NCBI GenBank assembly: GCA_051294375.1
Contig: CM119264.1
Coordinates: 26,846,755-26,910,754, forward strand
Reading direction: 5' to 3'
Origin: Paraspadella gotoi
Taxonomy: Eukaryota; Chaetognatha
DNA length: 64,000 nucleotides
Shown: positions 47,601 through 61,500 of the stretch, piece after piece
Numbering within the stretch: position 1 is the first letter of the stretch
Layout of the letters: the number at the start of each line of letters is the position of its first letter
The notes under the pieces: model-generated
What the model was told of the DNA's origin: nothing
Database searches by the model: none
The model's input: the letters and a program-made list of their open reading frames with translations, nothing else
Program-made: the position numbers and the translations under genes

Positions 47601-50600
47601 AGGTCGTGCGGCCGTCTTCCCAGAGATCTTCTTGTTGCTGCGAATCAGCTACCAAATCTTTCCAATTTTGCGACCACCTTTTTCGAAAATACGAATGGGT
47701 ACAAGTTATGTGGACAATACGTAGATATCGCCCTCGACCGCGAAACATGTCTCTTGCCTCCTTTGATTATGTCTTTAGCGCTTCAATGCAAGTCCTTTAC
47801 CCACTGGAGGGACATTCGCAGCATGCTCGGTACCTAAATCATTACTTGTGAGTTGCGGTTTCTTTATCATTACGCACTCAATTTATTTCAGATCATATGT
47901 TTGTAAACACGAAAGAGGTTTCCCTCGACTGCCGAAATTTCGAGACCCCGATGGTAGGATCTATTCCGAATTCCTCGTACTTTAAGCCTTTTACGCGCCA
48001 TCATGGCTTGGTCAGTCTGTATTTTGAACTCAAGGAAGCTGATTTGCCTCACGTCTTAAGAATTTTATCAAATATTCCCATGACACTTAAACACCTGTCG
48101 TTGTGGGGTGACGAATCATTTAGCCTCAACAGTTTCATATTCAAAGTCAATCCTAAACGTCTTGATATGCTGGAGTCGTTGGAACTTTACGGTGAGAAAG
48201 ATATGTCCCTGTCAAGTAAGGCGTAGTGAAAGTTGCAGATCAAAATTCGAATAGTTGTTCATGACGTCTTGTACTAAAGAACATTGATATATAAATTTTT
48301 TTTAAAGTTGTTTTTTTTAGTTTTGAAAGCAGATTCGAATTCCTCATAAAAAGTTGATAAAAAGGAAATGTTATGAAATAATTTTCTAAAGAGAGTTTTA
48401 TTTCCTTTTATCAACTTTTCGTGAGGAATTTGAATCTGCTTTCAAAAATAAGAAAAAACCATTTTAAAATTTTAACATTTTCTATAAATATAAATATGGG
48501 CGTACGCAAAAATTGAAAAATAAATATTTTTTTAAAAAATGTTTACAGGTACAAGCATGTTCATGATCTACTATTCGAATTTTGATTCTACTCGATTTTA
48601 ATATTTTTGCTACGTTTTACTTTCAAGTGTCCCTGTCTATGAATTGATTTAATTATCCTTAATGTAGCCAAGACTTGCGCCAACTCCTTTTGTCGTCTGG
48701 GCGATTTGGCGCCGAATCTGCGACGCCTACGCCTCCGACCCCCCAATAACGACGCCCCCTGCGTCCCGATCGGCCAACTGCCCCAATTGCGCAAGTTCTC
48801 TCGCCTCAAGAGCGCCAGCATCTATTTCAAGGGGGAAATCGGCGGCGGTCACCGCAATCCCCACTTCATTGAACATTTTCTCAAGGAATCGTTTTTCGAC
48901 GACCTCGAATCTTCTTTTCCATGTCTTTCCGACGAGACTCTTGAATTGACGCTCAGACCCGTCGGGGCTACCGTCGAAAATGCCCTCAAACTCACCGTTT
49001 ATAAATCGTTCATGGGCAACGTGCTGTATTATTGGAATTAAAATTTTGTTTATTAAAATAGTCGAATTAATAATTTCATATGACGCATTGACATTGTTTA
49101 AATTTCTTGAATGCATTGTTCTAATTTTTTTTTTTCCGAATTTTTCGAAATTCTTTTTCTAATTTTTTTTCCCCGTTTTGATTTTCAGCAAAGAAGCTCT
49201 GCTCCAGCAGATCCTCGACGATGACGAGGGATGCCGCGAGATGGACGCCTTCCTCTCCCCGGGTCCGCCCGGCGACATCGAGGACGATGGTCCGGTCATC
49301 GCCGTCCCAGACGATGACGACGAGGAGGACGATCATGCTCCGAGTCCTCGAAGATCGGAGGGAGATGGGAGAGAAGATCCCGAAGGGTGAGGAAAACTTA
49401 AATTTTACAGTAAATATTAGCTCCGATTCTCCAAGTAAATAAATAAATAAATAAATCCGTCCATTTCCAGCTACGTGTGCCCCTCCGTGACGGGCGGCGT
49501 CTCGTCGTCGGCCCCGTCGATCGCTGATCCGCCGTTGCCTCCCCCTCTTCCGGAGGGAGAGCCGCCGCCCATGTATTCCTACAAGAGCGAAGTCGATGAG
49601 GAAGACGCGGGTGAGCGGAAACCAGTCATGGTCGATGACGACGACGAAGAGGAAGTGGAGGAAGAGAACGAGGGTAAGTACTGAGTGGGGGTTATTCTTT
49701 TCTCATTGTTCTATTTGCCGAGAACCTTTCACTTACCCTTCCCGCAGACGGATTCGCGCCCTACTGGAAGGCCGATCCGACCGACCACACCTTCTGTTCT
49801 CTCCGTGACGACGAGGAGGACGAAGATGACTACTTTTTTCCCCCGCTACCCAAACGACAGATCAAGCTCCAATTCAGCAATCAGGTGGGAAAACTTTTGA
49901 AGATCTTTCCTCTCCCTCTCACAATATTTTTTTCATATTTATCCATGTTATATTATATCGTATATTGTTTCCTCCCCTTTTTTATTTCCTGCCTCAGGTC
50001 CAAGTCTTCCACACCCACTCCATTGAGGATTACGACCGGAAAAACGAAGACGTGGATCCGGTCGCCGCCAGCGCCGAATACGAGTTGGAAAAAAGACTCG
50101 AAAAGATGGAGATTTTCGAAGTCGATCTCGATAAAGGTAAACATAAAAGGGGGAGAGAAAACAAATGATCAATCGAAACTACAACTTCTCTCGACACCCC
50201 TTTCCCCGCAGGCGAAGATGGTCTGGGCCTCAGCATCATCGGGATGGGCGTGGGAGCGGACGCTGGGCTGGAGAAGCTCGGTATCTTCGTGAAGACGATC
50301 ACGCCGGGCGGCGCGGCCGAGTCCGACGGGCGAATCGCCGTCAACGATCAAATCGTCGAAGTCGACGGGACGAGCCTCGTCGGAGTCACGCAAGCCTTCG
50401 CCGCCTCAGTTCTGCGCAACACTTCCGGAAAAGTCAAGTGAGAATTTGTTTTTATTGTCTTATCGTGTCCCTGCTAGTTGTGTAATTATAAAAGAGTTGC
50501 CCAATGCCAAACCATTCCTTTGCAAGGTTCCTCATCGGTCGCGAGAAAAACCCCGAGGAGAGCGAGATCGCGCGCTTAATCCAAGAGTCGTTGGCTCGCG

Positions 50601-53600
50601 ATCGGCTTCGAGCGCAGCATTTTGCGCAGCAGCAAGCCGCGCTCCAGGCGCAAGAAGCCATGGACGAGAACGAGGTGAGTTCTTTTGGGCAGAAATCGTG
50701 AGACTAACTCGCTCCTTTAAAAGTTGAATCGGCATGAAATCAAATTTGGCCACTCCTTTTGGTTGCTCGTCTATTTTCCTGTGATCCACTCATCGCTTTC
50801 GAAATATCTTTCGTCGTAGGTTCACTTCCGCAATCGGCGTTATTTTCAATAAAAATCAAATAAAAAAGTAAAATTAGCCTATTTTTAGATTTTCAGAAAT
50901 TTCGAAAAAAAGAAAATTAAGATGTTCACACATTCTTTCGGCATTGATAGACTACACGCTTTTTCTCCCCGGCTAGCCGCTTATTAATCGAAGCTGTCAC
51001 TTTGTGAAAAAATCTCTCATTGCTGCCAATTGCACAATTACTGACTCTTTTTCTAATTTTACCCACTTCAACCCCTTCCCCTGATTGAAACAAACCGGAT
51101 TTCCCTTTTCTCCTTCCTCCCCATCCCCCTTTGCCACTTGCCACTTAAACCGCACACTTTCCAATTCCACTACTAACCAATTTACGCAAACAAAAGACGC
51201 AGAGAGTCGCTAAGTCGTCGAGCGTCCTGGACGGTATTTCCATGAATTCCCTGGAGACGGCGAGTGAAGACGACAGCAAAGCCTCGATCGAAAAGCTCGA
51301 CGACGAAACCTCCGACGCGGAGACGGAAGACAATTCCGTCACCTCATCGATCGCCGGAGACTTTTACGTCTGCGACGCGAGCGACATCGAGGATCGCGGT
51401 CTCAAGCCTTTCCCAGAAGCCAATCACCCGTCGCCGCAGTTTAACGGGTTCGCCGACAATGACGAGGACCGAACCGCCGTGGAATCTTCGACGGCGTCGG
51501 CGCAGCCTCCGGAGAGTTTAGACGACCTCGAAACGGTGATCAAAAATTCTGCTTCGTCCAGTCCGTTGGCGGCGCCGTCTGCGCGCCGCGCTGAGTCGGA
51601 AGTTGGCGACGAGTTGGAGGCGGCGTCGCGTTTACTCTTCAACGACGCGGCCAATGAGTTCGTGACGTCGTTCGACGAGGCCGTCGTCGGATCGACGGAG
51701 GTAGAAATGTTGTGGGTAGTTTTGTTCCTTTTTCCCCCGTTCATTTTTCAAATTCCTTATCTTTTCCCACTTTATATCCCGTTTCACCCCTTTCTTTGCT
51801 TTTCTTATTGTTATCCATTGCCGTTGACGCATCTTGTCGCTTTCCCTTTCTCTCCCTCGCTTACATGAAAAATCCGAACAACTTCTCCCAGTTGCTGGAG
51901 GAGGTGATCGTAGAGATCGATAGAAAATTCGAGCGTCTTGCAGCTTCGTCCGAAAGCCTATTTTCAAAACCTTCCTTGGACGACGACGACGCAGCCTTGT
52001 CCCCTCTGGGCGACACCTCCTCAACGCGGTTCAGCTCGCCTTCGCCTTCGGAGCTCTCCAATAGTGCTCCTTCGCCTCCTCACCGTCCGCCTCCGCCCGT
52101 TCCTTTGCCCTCTCGTCCGACGTCCTCGTCGGATGACGCGAAGTCCCCGCCCGACTCGCCGCCACAACCGTTTACGCCGCCGGGATCCCCGCCGCCGCCG
52201 CCCTTGCCAGTTTCCCCTGCGCCCTCTAGCCTCTTTCCTCATCTCTACCTCCTCGAGCGCCAAGCTTTGCAGAAACTTTTCGATTCCATCGGCCCGACTA
52301 TTATGACGCCGGGATCTCTGCCGAACTCGAAGCGAAACACGGGAATTTTCGAGAGCGACGATGAAGCAGTGGGCGGAGCTGAAGGGATGCTTCGAGATTC
52401 CGTCGACAGGACCTCCCTCTTTCCCGATCCTCGTTCTCCCTCTGACTCTCGCTCTTCCGTCGAATCTCCGATGACCTTCGTCAGCAAAGACGACGTCATT
52501 ATTCACAACGCCCGCGACGCATCGGAGGAAAGCGTCGTCGATTTCCAAGGCTCGCGCCCCAACCGTTTGTCGGTCAACATAGTGGAGAGAACGCTCCTTT
52601 GCAACGCCGTGGAAGGAGCCACCGCCACGCCCCTCACCGACGATCGGCTGGCTTCGATCGTCCTCGTCCGACCCGAGGACGTAACCGTGCACGAAGCCTT
52701 CGAAGCGAGGACCTACGATGACATTCCCTTTATCGATGATGACGAGGGCGAGGTCGGGCGCGCTAATTTGAGATTGCTTTGCCGTGATTTTTGAGACTCA
52801 CTAACTTTGGGATGAAGTGGGTTTTTCACCTTCACTTCTAGCGGTAGCGATTTTTTTTGTTTCTCTTGGGAGGCCTAATCAACTCTGAAACGCTCTTACC
52901 TCCGTCCCGATCGGCTGCCTAATTAAGATTTCATCGGATACTTTCACGTCGACCTCTGTGGGGCGGAGGTCGTCGATTAGTTCAGTATTCTCATCGACCG
53001 ATTCGATCCCTGGGGACACGATGATAGTCCGAATCACCCAGTCACGCAAAATAACCCGGAGGCTTCAACCCGCCGAATCTGCTCGCCACACAAGTCCCAA
53101 ATCTATTAAAATCTGGAAATTAGGTTTTTTTTTTCCCTTGATCGAACAAAGAGAACCGTTTAGTGTGAGAACGAAAAATCAAGTTGGCAGCGAGTAAATT
53201 TACAGAAAGAAGAAAATATAAACAAAGCCTGGTTGAAGTTTAACTCTCATCAATGTTTTGTTTATCACAAGCTAAATCCGCAGGAGAGCCGTGTGAAAGG
53301 CGTTAGTCATCGGTATTCGTGATAGCAGTTAAAAAAAATGTTTCGTGACGCTTGTCGTCGTGACACACTTAAAAAATATTTTCGCAAAGCGGAGAAAAAA
53401 TTGGCAAAGTAATTTAAATAAACTCGATCAAAAGATATTCGCTCTCATTTTTGCATTTTGAAGTTATTATAAAACGTTACCTTATTTTATTATTGATCGA
53501 GAGGTAAGTTCCCCATACAAGCTATACAGTTGCTGTGTTTTTTTTCTTCAAATGTCGAAGAAAAAAAATTGCGGTCCCTATTGAGTTTTAGCTCAACATG

Positions 53601-55475
53601 AACGATCGTTTGGCTAAAAGCTTTTCATATCTTCGACTTTCAAATCGTCCGTATGATCCGCAACAGCATTCATAAGCGATTTTCGAAATCGCTTTACAAT
53701 TTTGTTCCCCGAATCAACCGTATTTTTAATTTTCTTCTTTCGATTTCCAGGACGATTATCCCAACTCGGAAGAACAGCAGGACGAAGAGGAGGAACCGCT
53801 TCCTCTATCGCTTCCGCCGGAGGACGAAGGCGAGGACGACGACGACGACGACGTCGACGAAATGAAAGAAGAAAGGATGACCACGGCCGGAGTTGTGGTC
53901 ATGGAGGAGCAGCAGGTGGTTTTTTAATAAAAAATATTTTTATCGCAATGAAAGGTGTCCTTAATTGTTAAAGGACTCTGATGAATTCTTAATTATAGGA
54001 GATAATTAAATCTTAAATCATTTTGTTTTGTCCAAGCTCGCACCCAACGTGGAAGTTTTCGAACTCGGCGGAGAGAGCAGCGAAGATTCCTTGTCGCCCG
54101 AAGATGACGCTCAGGCACTTTTCATCAAACTCAAAGAATCCCAGTATAAGAACGCCGTCGCGGAGGCAGAGATCGCCAAGCTCAAGGCCAAGGTAAGAAT
54201 TTCTTGTGTCTGAGCCTGAGTGTGTAATATGAGTAATGTTTTTAAATGACATGAATTTAATTAAATCCCGAAACGAAATGAAAGAAATAAAGTTGACTAC
54301 TAATCCGATGTATCTATATTTATTTATGTATTCCTCACCACCTCCAACAGCTAATTCTGCTGGACAACGTGGAGACCCAAAAGCAGAACTCGGAGCGTCG
54401 GCTGGAGAGCGCGACGTCCAAGTTGAGGGACACGGAGAAGGCGTTGGAGAACACGAAGAAGGAGATCCTCAACATGCAGGACATGTTGGAGGAGAGTCAG
54501 GGCCAATACATCGCGCTTGAGAAGAAATATTACAAGGCTAAGAAACTTATCAAAGAGTACCAGCAACGGTGAGGAAAAAACTTGAGTGTGAATCAGCAAA
54601 ATCAACCTTAATCATTTGTTAATTTCTAATCATTTTTCCAGAGAGCGAGACTTCGTCGCTCGCGAGGAGATGCACCAGACGCAAGCCGCGGAATTGACGC
54701 AGCATTACGACGAACTCGTGATGCGACTCAAGGATCGCGTCATCGCTCTCGAAGCCGCCGCCGCTTCCGGTGTCACCTCACCCTCTACTGCTTCTGACAG
54801 CGTCACACCCACCAACGCCGATACGGGTGAGTTTTTTCACCTCGTGAGGGAAACTTGAATAGGGTAGTTAACTTTGTCTAACACAACACATTTTTTTAAG
54901 ACTAACATTTTAAAAAAGCCCTCGTACAGGAGTATTCAGTAACGAATTAAAGAGAAAAAGATGGATGTCAAATAAAACTTTTTTTATTTTCTTTTCGTCA
55001 CAAAATTGGAGGGTATGGTGGACTAAAATCCACCAACCGTTCATCAGCGGCCATTGGTGCCGGAGGCAAGTCATTCGCCTCCCAACCCAAAGGTCCGGGG
55101 TTCTAGCCCGGTGGTCGTCTGGCAGTTAAGAGGGACGGGGCGCTTAACCCGCCTGTAACATGGTGTTACAGCCTGATCCGAAGCTCAGGGACTGCTTATA
55201 TTGAACGGTTCTGTCATTAACACTTATCAATAATTACTGTCTCTTCAAGGGCAGTTTTTTTCTTTCTGTTTTATGAACTATGATCCGAGTAAAACTCTTT
55301 ATTGTCCTGAAAAAGTTTTTCTAGTCAGAGCGTTACTGATAAACCTGCGAAACAATTCTTTCCTCGGGATTAACAACACTTTTTTCCTTCTACCACTATC
55401 TTCTCTTTTCACCCCTTTGGTATTTCACCTTCGCACATTGCTCCCTTCCTCGCACAATCTTCCCATCGGACTGCA

Positions 55476-55550
<75 letters not shown>

Positions 55551-58500
55551 GAAAAGGCGCGGCCTCGCCGCCACCCGCGCCCGCTCCTTGCCCGCGCTCG
55601 CGACGAGCCGGCCCCCCGACGTGGACCCGTCGGAGGTCAGTTCGGTCGAAGACGACGACGAGGTCCGTCAGGATTTGGACCACGTCGATCTCGACGACTT
55701 GACTGACTTGTCGGCCTCTAAAAACGGTAAGGACTGAAGGCTGAAAGTCGGTGCATGACTTTCTTGTCGGTTTTTAGTCCGAGCGCTCGTTAAAGTTAGG
55801 GTGTGAATCACGATGGATTTTTTTTTATTTAAAGAGGTTTACAAAATTATTAAATTGACGTAAAGAGCGAATCAAGCCGGGAAGGGCGTTGTCATGGCTT
55901 TTTTCTTATTAACCGCGATTAATAATTTTCACCTTGGCATTTGTAAGGGTCTGGTGTGCGGGGGCTTCTCGCTAACACGTCACCGTTGATATTTTATTTG
56001 CTTCACACTTAATTTTGTTTTTAAAAAACATCGAAATAATCCAAAATTCACGACTCAAAATCTTTTTCTGCATCAACGCTGACTCTCTCTTGGATCCCCC
56101 TTTTTTCCATTTCCCTTGGCCTTTCCGTTTTTCAACTTTCTTTTTTTTCTCTTTACATTAACAAAACGAACAAACGACGAACTTAAAAACATTTTTTTCT
56201 GGGTGACGGCGACGATTTTATAGCGGACGAGACAAATCTTATCCAAGAGGCGTATTTACGCGCCCAGTTCGAGCACGTGGCGCGGTCGTGCAACCCGCTG
56301 CTCGACGTTAGTTCCAACAGAACCAAGGCGCAGTTGGCGGCGGCGGGCGCCATGGCCGCTCGCACGCCGCCCTCGAAAAAGGGTCGACTCAGTTTGGTAG
56401 GTGGAAAAGAGTGCGAAGACCAATCAGATTCTCCGGTGGGGAACACCTTCTTCTTCAGTGAAGCTTAGTTGTTTTTTTGACGTTAGAAAGTTAAAAAGAA
56501 AATTTGTGTGTCGTTTCTTTGATCTCTTATATCATCTCAGTTAACCGTTTAAAAGGACAATTTAACTTTTTTTGATTTATCGGCCTGCAGTGCTGTGAAG
56601 CCATATTATTTCGATGAGGTCGCAGCCGCTGTTTGCTATTCAGCTTACGCTTTTCATTGGCAAAAACCAATCAAAAATATTATTTTGAGTTGAAAAATTC
56701 TTATTTTTTTTTTCGTGTTGATTTTGTTTATTAAGTACTACGTGTGCAATCGTTTTAACATTTCGCTCTCTCAGAAGTAAACGTGTTCTGTAGCATGTTT
56801 ATTTCATGTTACTAATGTTTGGCTCAAATTAATCGCTTAAATCTTATTTGTGATTGCATGATAAATTTTTTAAAAAATCATTCAGTAAACTATGAAAATG
56901 ATTTAATAATTATTATTTATTAAACTTATTTTTTACAGCAATCAAGTCTTGACGAAGTAGAAACGGAGCCACCCCCCGAACCGTTGGCATCTTCCACACC
57001 AGCTACCCCCTCTGCAGCAACCTCATTTCCGCCATCTGATTCTACTGACTCACACTCTACTCATCTAAGGTGAAAATCTTGTTGGTCATTTTACGTCTCG
57101 CATTATCTAAAAATGTATTAATGTATTTTGCGTTTTCATTTACTTTACCGCCCTTCCCTCTTTTTGCTTTTATGTTCCTATTGCACGACCTTGGTTCGAT
57201 CGTGTTATTTTTCTAACAGAGTTTTGACCCCACAGCACCGCGTATCGTTTTAGGTAGCTTCGATACGAGGGTCACAGCCTAACCAGAAATGTTCCAGTCT
57301 TAATGTTGCAAGTTGTACAAGAAGTTCATTTCATGAAACTTAAACTTAATTTAATTCAAATGAATTATTATCTCTTTTGTGTCATTGCATTTCGTGTAAC
57401 GCTAATTTCAATTTTTTACTCTTTTTTTTTATTCATGCTTCTCGGTTTTTCCGAATGTGTCCACCTTTTTCTTTCTCTTTTTTCCTGCTCCGCGCTTTCC
57501 TGCTCCGCGCTTTCCTGCTCCGCTGTTTCCGGATTAAATTTTGCGTCACGTAGGCTCAAAGAAGAAATAAATTTAGAATCGCCCTTGATAGAGATTCCAG
57601 TAGAGAAATCTCTCGGTTCGATCGTCGAAGTTCCGCCAGATGGCGATCGAATCGAGGAACCCGAAAGGGATTCCTTTTTGGTGCAAGATCTCGTCCGTTT
57701 GGGGGAAACGGCGGAAAACTCAGTTGCGGCGACATCGACGGCGGTCGAGCCAGAGCCGCTTTATGACGCCGTTTATGAACCTGCGTCTCCCGAGTCGACG
57801 AAGGTGGACGCTACGGTGGACGTTTCGGGTTTATCCAGTGGCGCGGAAAACAAAAGCGGCGATTCGCGCCCTGAGCTCCCGCCGCCGACTCCGCCAAAAA
57901 TCTCTAGCCTCTCCTCTCACTCTATTCCCTCGCCTCGGGGGTCACCCAAGGCGATTCGCCCCGATCACGCGCCCCCACCCATTCCAGCAAAACAAGGGTC
58001 ACCTCGTTTGGCGCCAAAGGGCGTCGGGAACGAATCCGACGTCGCCGCATCTCCCTCGAATAAGATTTTAGAGAAAATCTTAGGTGGGAGCGCGGTGGCG
58101 ACGCCTCTGGCAGGACTCGTGTCCGGCGCAGCCTTGAGATCCTCGAAAGAGCGCCTCGAATCAATCTCGGCAGCGAGGGACGAGGAGCCCGATCACTTGG
58201 CTTCCGTCTCGGAAGGTATTTCCAAGCTGGAGGCCGCTCTGGCCGGGAGGACCGGGCCACCTCCGGTCGTCGAACACGCGGTGCCGATAAAACTCGGCGA
58301 CGAGTCTGCCGCGGATCCGTCGCACGGTCGGAGATTCGAGGATTTCGCTGCTACTTATTCATCGTCGCAGTCGGCGGCGAGACCCTCTTCCCCCGAACCG
58401 GTCGACGAATTCGCCGACTATGCCGTCGTTCGCATCCGCTCGCCCGCGCGGTCGGCGAAACAGAATTCGTCTCAGATTAGTTTAGACAACGGCCCCGCCA

Positions 58501-61500
58501 ACTCTTTTTCCTCCTTCACTTCTTTCAGGTAACCAGGAATGCCGCCGATTTCTTTCTTCCCCCCCCCCCCAATCTCTTCAGACTTGAATCCGTAATTCGT
58601 TCCTTCGTTTGTACTTTATTCTCGGTTATCGATTACTAGTTATAAAACTAGTAATTACAAATTTATGTTCATTGCGTATCTCGTCGTCGTAACCTTTCTG
58701 TTCGATATTATAACTTCATTCGTGCTCAACCTTATCGCACTTTTTTCTTTTCTTGCAGACCGAACCCCTCACCTTCTTCATCAAGCACTTGTCAAAAAAC
58801 ATCAGAGGCAAACGCTGCCTCGACTAAGAACGAATTGGATTTGATCGCTGAACAAGATCATGTAAGTATTTGGGTTCAGTGTTTATCTAGAGCTATGTAT
58901 TTGACAACGCACGGATTTAAATAAATATTAACTTCTAAATGACCATTCCGCATTGCGCATTTGTTAGGCGATACCTATTGCCTGATCATTTATTATTATT
59001 CTTTCAGTCCACTTTCACTTCCGGATCGCGCCCTGTTTCATCCTCCCTTCTTGAAACGTCACTCTCTTCCGAAGCGTGTTCCTCCGCTCTCTCGACCACG
59101 TCTTCAGCGACATCCGGCAACACGAGCGCCACTTCTTCTTCAGCCGGAAGTGTCGGTAATCCATTCGTCCATTTAACAGCCAATGACTGATGTCTTGTGA
59201 AAATTATATAAGTTAGCAGTTTTTCTTTATTTCTTTTTCCTAACTAGCGTGCTGTTATTTTTGTTAAGGATTTTGGTTACGGTTTGTAAATCTACGTATG
59301 ATGCTAAGTTCTTGAGAAATTTCTGCCTCAACTATCACTTGCTTTCTTTCCATAATAAATTTCAAGCGAACGCGAAAATTTTCGGAAATTATATTTTTAA
59401 AATTCACTGGACTATGGAACCAATTTCGGAGTCGTCTTAAAAAACTCTTCCTTCAGGCTCCGTCATCGCCGTGACGCCTTCTTCGCCTCGTCGCCAAACT
59501 CCCCGCGGGACGGCATCGGCCACGCCCCCTCCGCCGCCTCCTCGAGGATCCTCGGTTTACGGTGGCGTCGCTGGCGAAGTCAATCCCGTGGTGACGCCGC
59601 CGCCGCCGCCGCCACCCCCGCCGGTGCCCCCGGAGGCGCAGGACTCTCCGTCGCACAACCCGCATAGGCCGCTCTTTAGCAGCAAGGGTGAGATGAAGTT
59701 ATTGCTAGGGAACTGTTGAAGGATGTTTGGGTTGCATACAAGTCGTACCTATTTGTGATAAATGTTTTTAAAGAGCTCCAAAATAAGCCATCAAATAAAG
59801 AGCCCATTGGCTGTCAGCTCTCTGCCTGAAAACTCTTGTTTCGCTCTGTTAGACCCTGCCGTGGACTGCGTCAATGTTCACCGGGTTTCCTTCATTTGCT
59901 ACGATCACGATTACGATCACAATGATCTTAGCAATAATGTTCTGGTCAATGAAGGTATTAATATTTTTTTTCCGTAAGACTTGTGTTGATTTTAATTAAG
60001 TGATTTTATTATTTTCTCTAATTTGTGGCATTGATATAACTTTCATTGACAGTTTTTTTTAGTTATTTTCCTGTATTTTTCCTAAGCTTAATCGAAAAAT
60101 ATAAAATATTTAATTATATTATACGAGAGGAGCTCGTTGACTTTATTTAATCGTCCCTATCCGGCCGAAAGGCTTCGTCCAATATTTTTCTCATAGTTAA
60201 ATTTCTCGAATTAACCTTTATAATTTTATCTTCCTCTTTCCTGCTTACGTTTTTGTGCAATACCCTCCGTTCATCGCGCATCCTGATCATCTCATTCTAA
60301 TATCGAAATTCATCCGTACTTTTCCGTCATTTTGCATGCGCATCTGTGTCGTAATCATTTTTTAAAATTGTTTTGTCGTTTTATCCCTTCCTTATTTTAA
60401 CAATTCCTTCATTGCTTGCCGTTATCGTCGTCGGGTCGATTTTCTTTGCCGTTTTGTTTTTTTCGGTCGTTTTTTTTTTTTCCGCTCGTTAGTCTACGAG
60501 CCCGTCCCCGTGTCTTTCAAGCAAGGCGTCCCCGGTCTCGGTCTTCCCTCTCCTACCGTCGCCGGATCCGCCGCCCACGCCTCTCGCTCCAACTCGCTCC
60601 CTCGTGATCTCCGCTCGCGCCACGGAGGCGCTCGACCGACCTCAGCGACCATTTCTCGGAGTTATCATCGGGATCACACGATGATGTCGTCCATCGACTC
60701 GAGCGAGGGGTTCTCCTCCCTCGACGGCTCCTTCTCTCCCGGCCACTCACCCGACGAGGCCGTCATCGCCGACATCATTCCGTCCGCCATTCCCGAGGAG
60801 GAAGAGCCCTCGTTGCCGGGACCGTCCGCCGCAAGCGCCGCTAAATTCGACTCCGCTTCCCTTGGCGGCGCCGTAACGCCGCCCGACAGCTCCCCGAGAC
60901 CGGGCGTTCGTCTACTAACCTTTCGTCCCCTTAACCCCGACTCATCCCATTACGATTCGGCGCCTTCAACGCCGTCTTCCTCGGCGCCAAATTCTCCCCG
61001 TCCGTTGCCAAAACTTCCTTCGCATCATTATTCTTCTTCTTCAGATTCGTCGGCCGTCGCGCCGAGCCCGGCTCCGCCAAAGAGCCCCGCCCACAATCCT
61101 CGAGGCAGCCCATCTCGGATCCCGCGGTTCAATCCCGCACGATCCTCCGGGGGCGCGTCTCTTTCTTCCGCGCCCCAGTCCGGAAGAAGCGAAGGAGCTG
61201 TCGGTGGCGTCAACGGTTCTCAGAGCTCTGCCAAACCTAAAACCCCTTCCCCGCCGAGGCAAGGAGTTAAGCTGCTATCTCATCGCGGCTTGCCGGAAAA
61301 TTCCGGCCAAGCCTCAAGAATTCCCACCAGGGGCGCCCCGGCCTCAACCGGCACGTCTTCTTTCCACTCCAATACCTATTGTTTCCGAGGTCAGAAAATA
61401 GTAACTTCGATGTTGTGCCATTAGCACTCCAGTAACAGTTTAATGTCATTACCATGTCCGACGCTGTAGTCAAATGCGATGCGCGAGTTAGGAATAAGTA

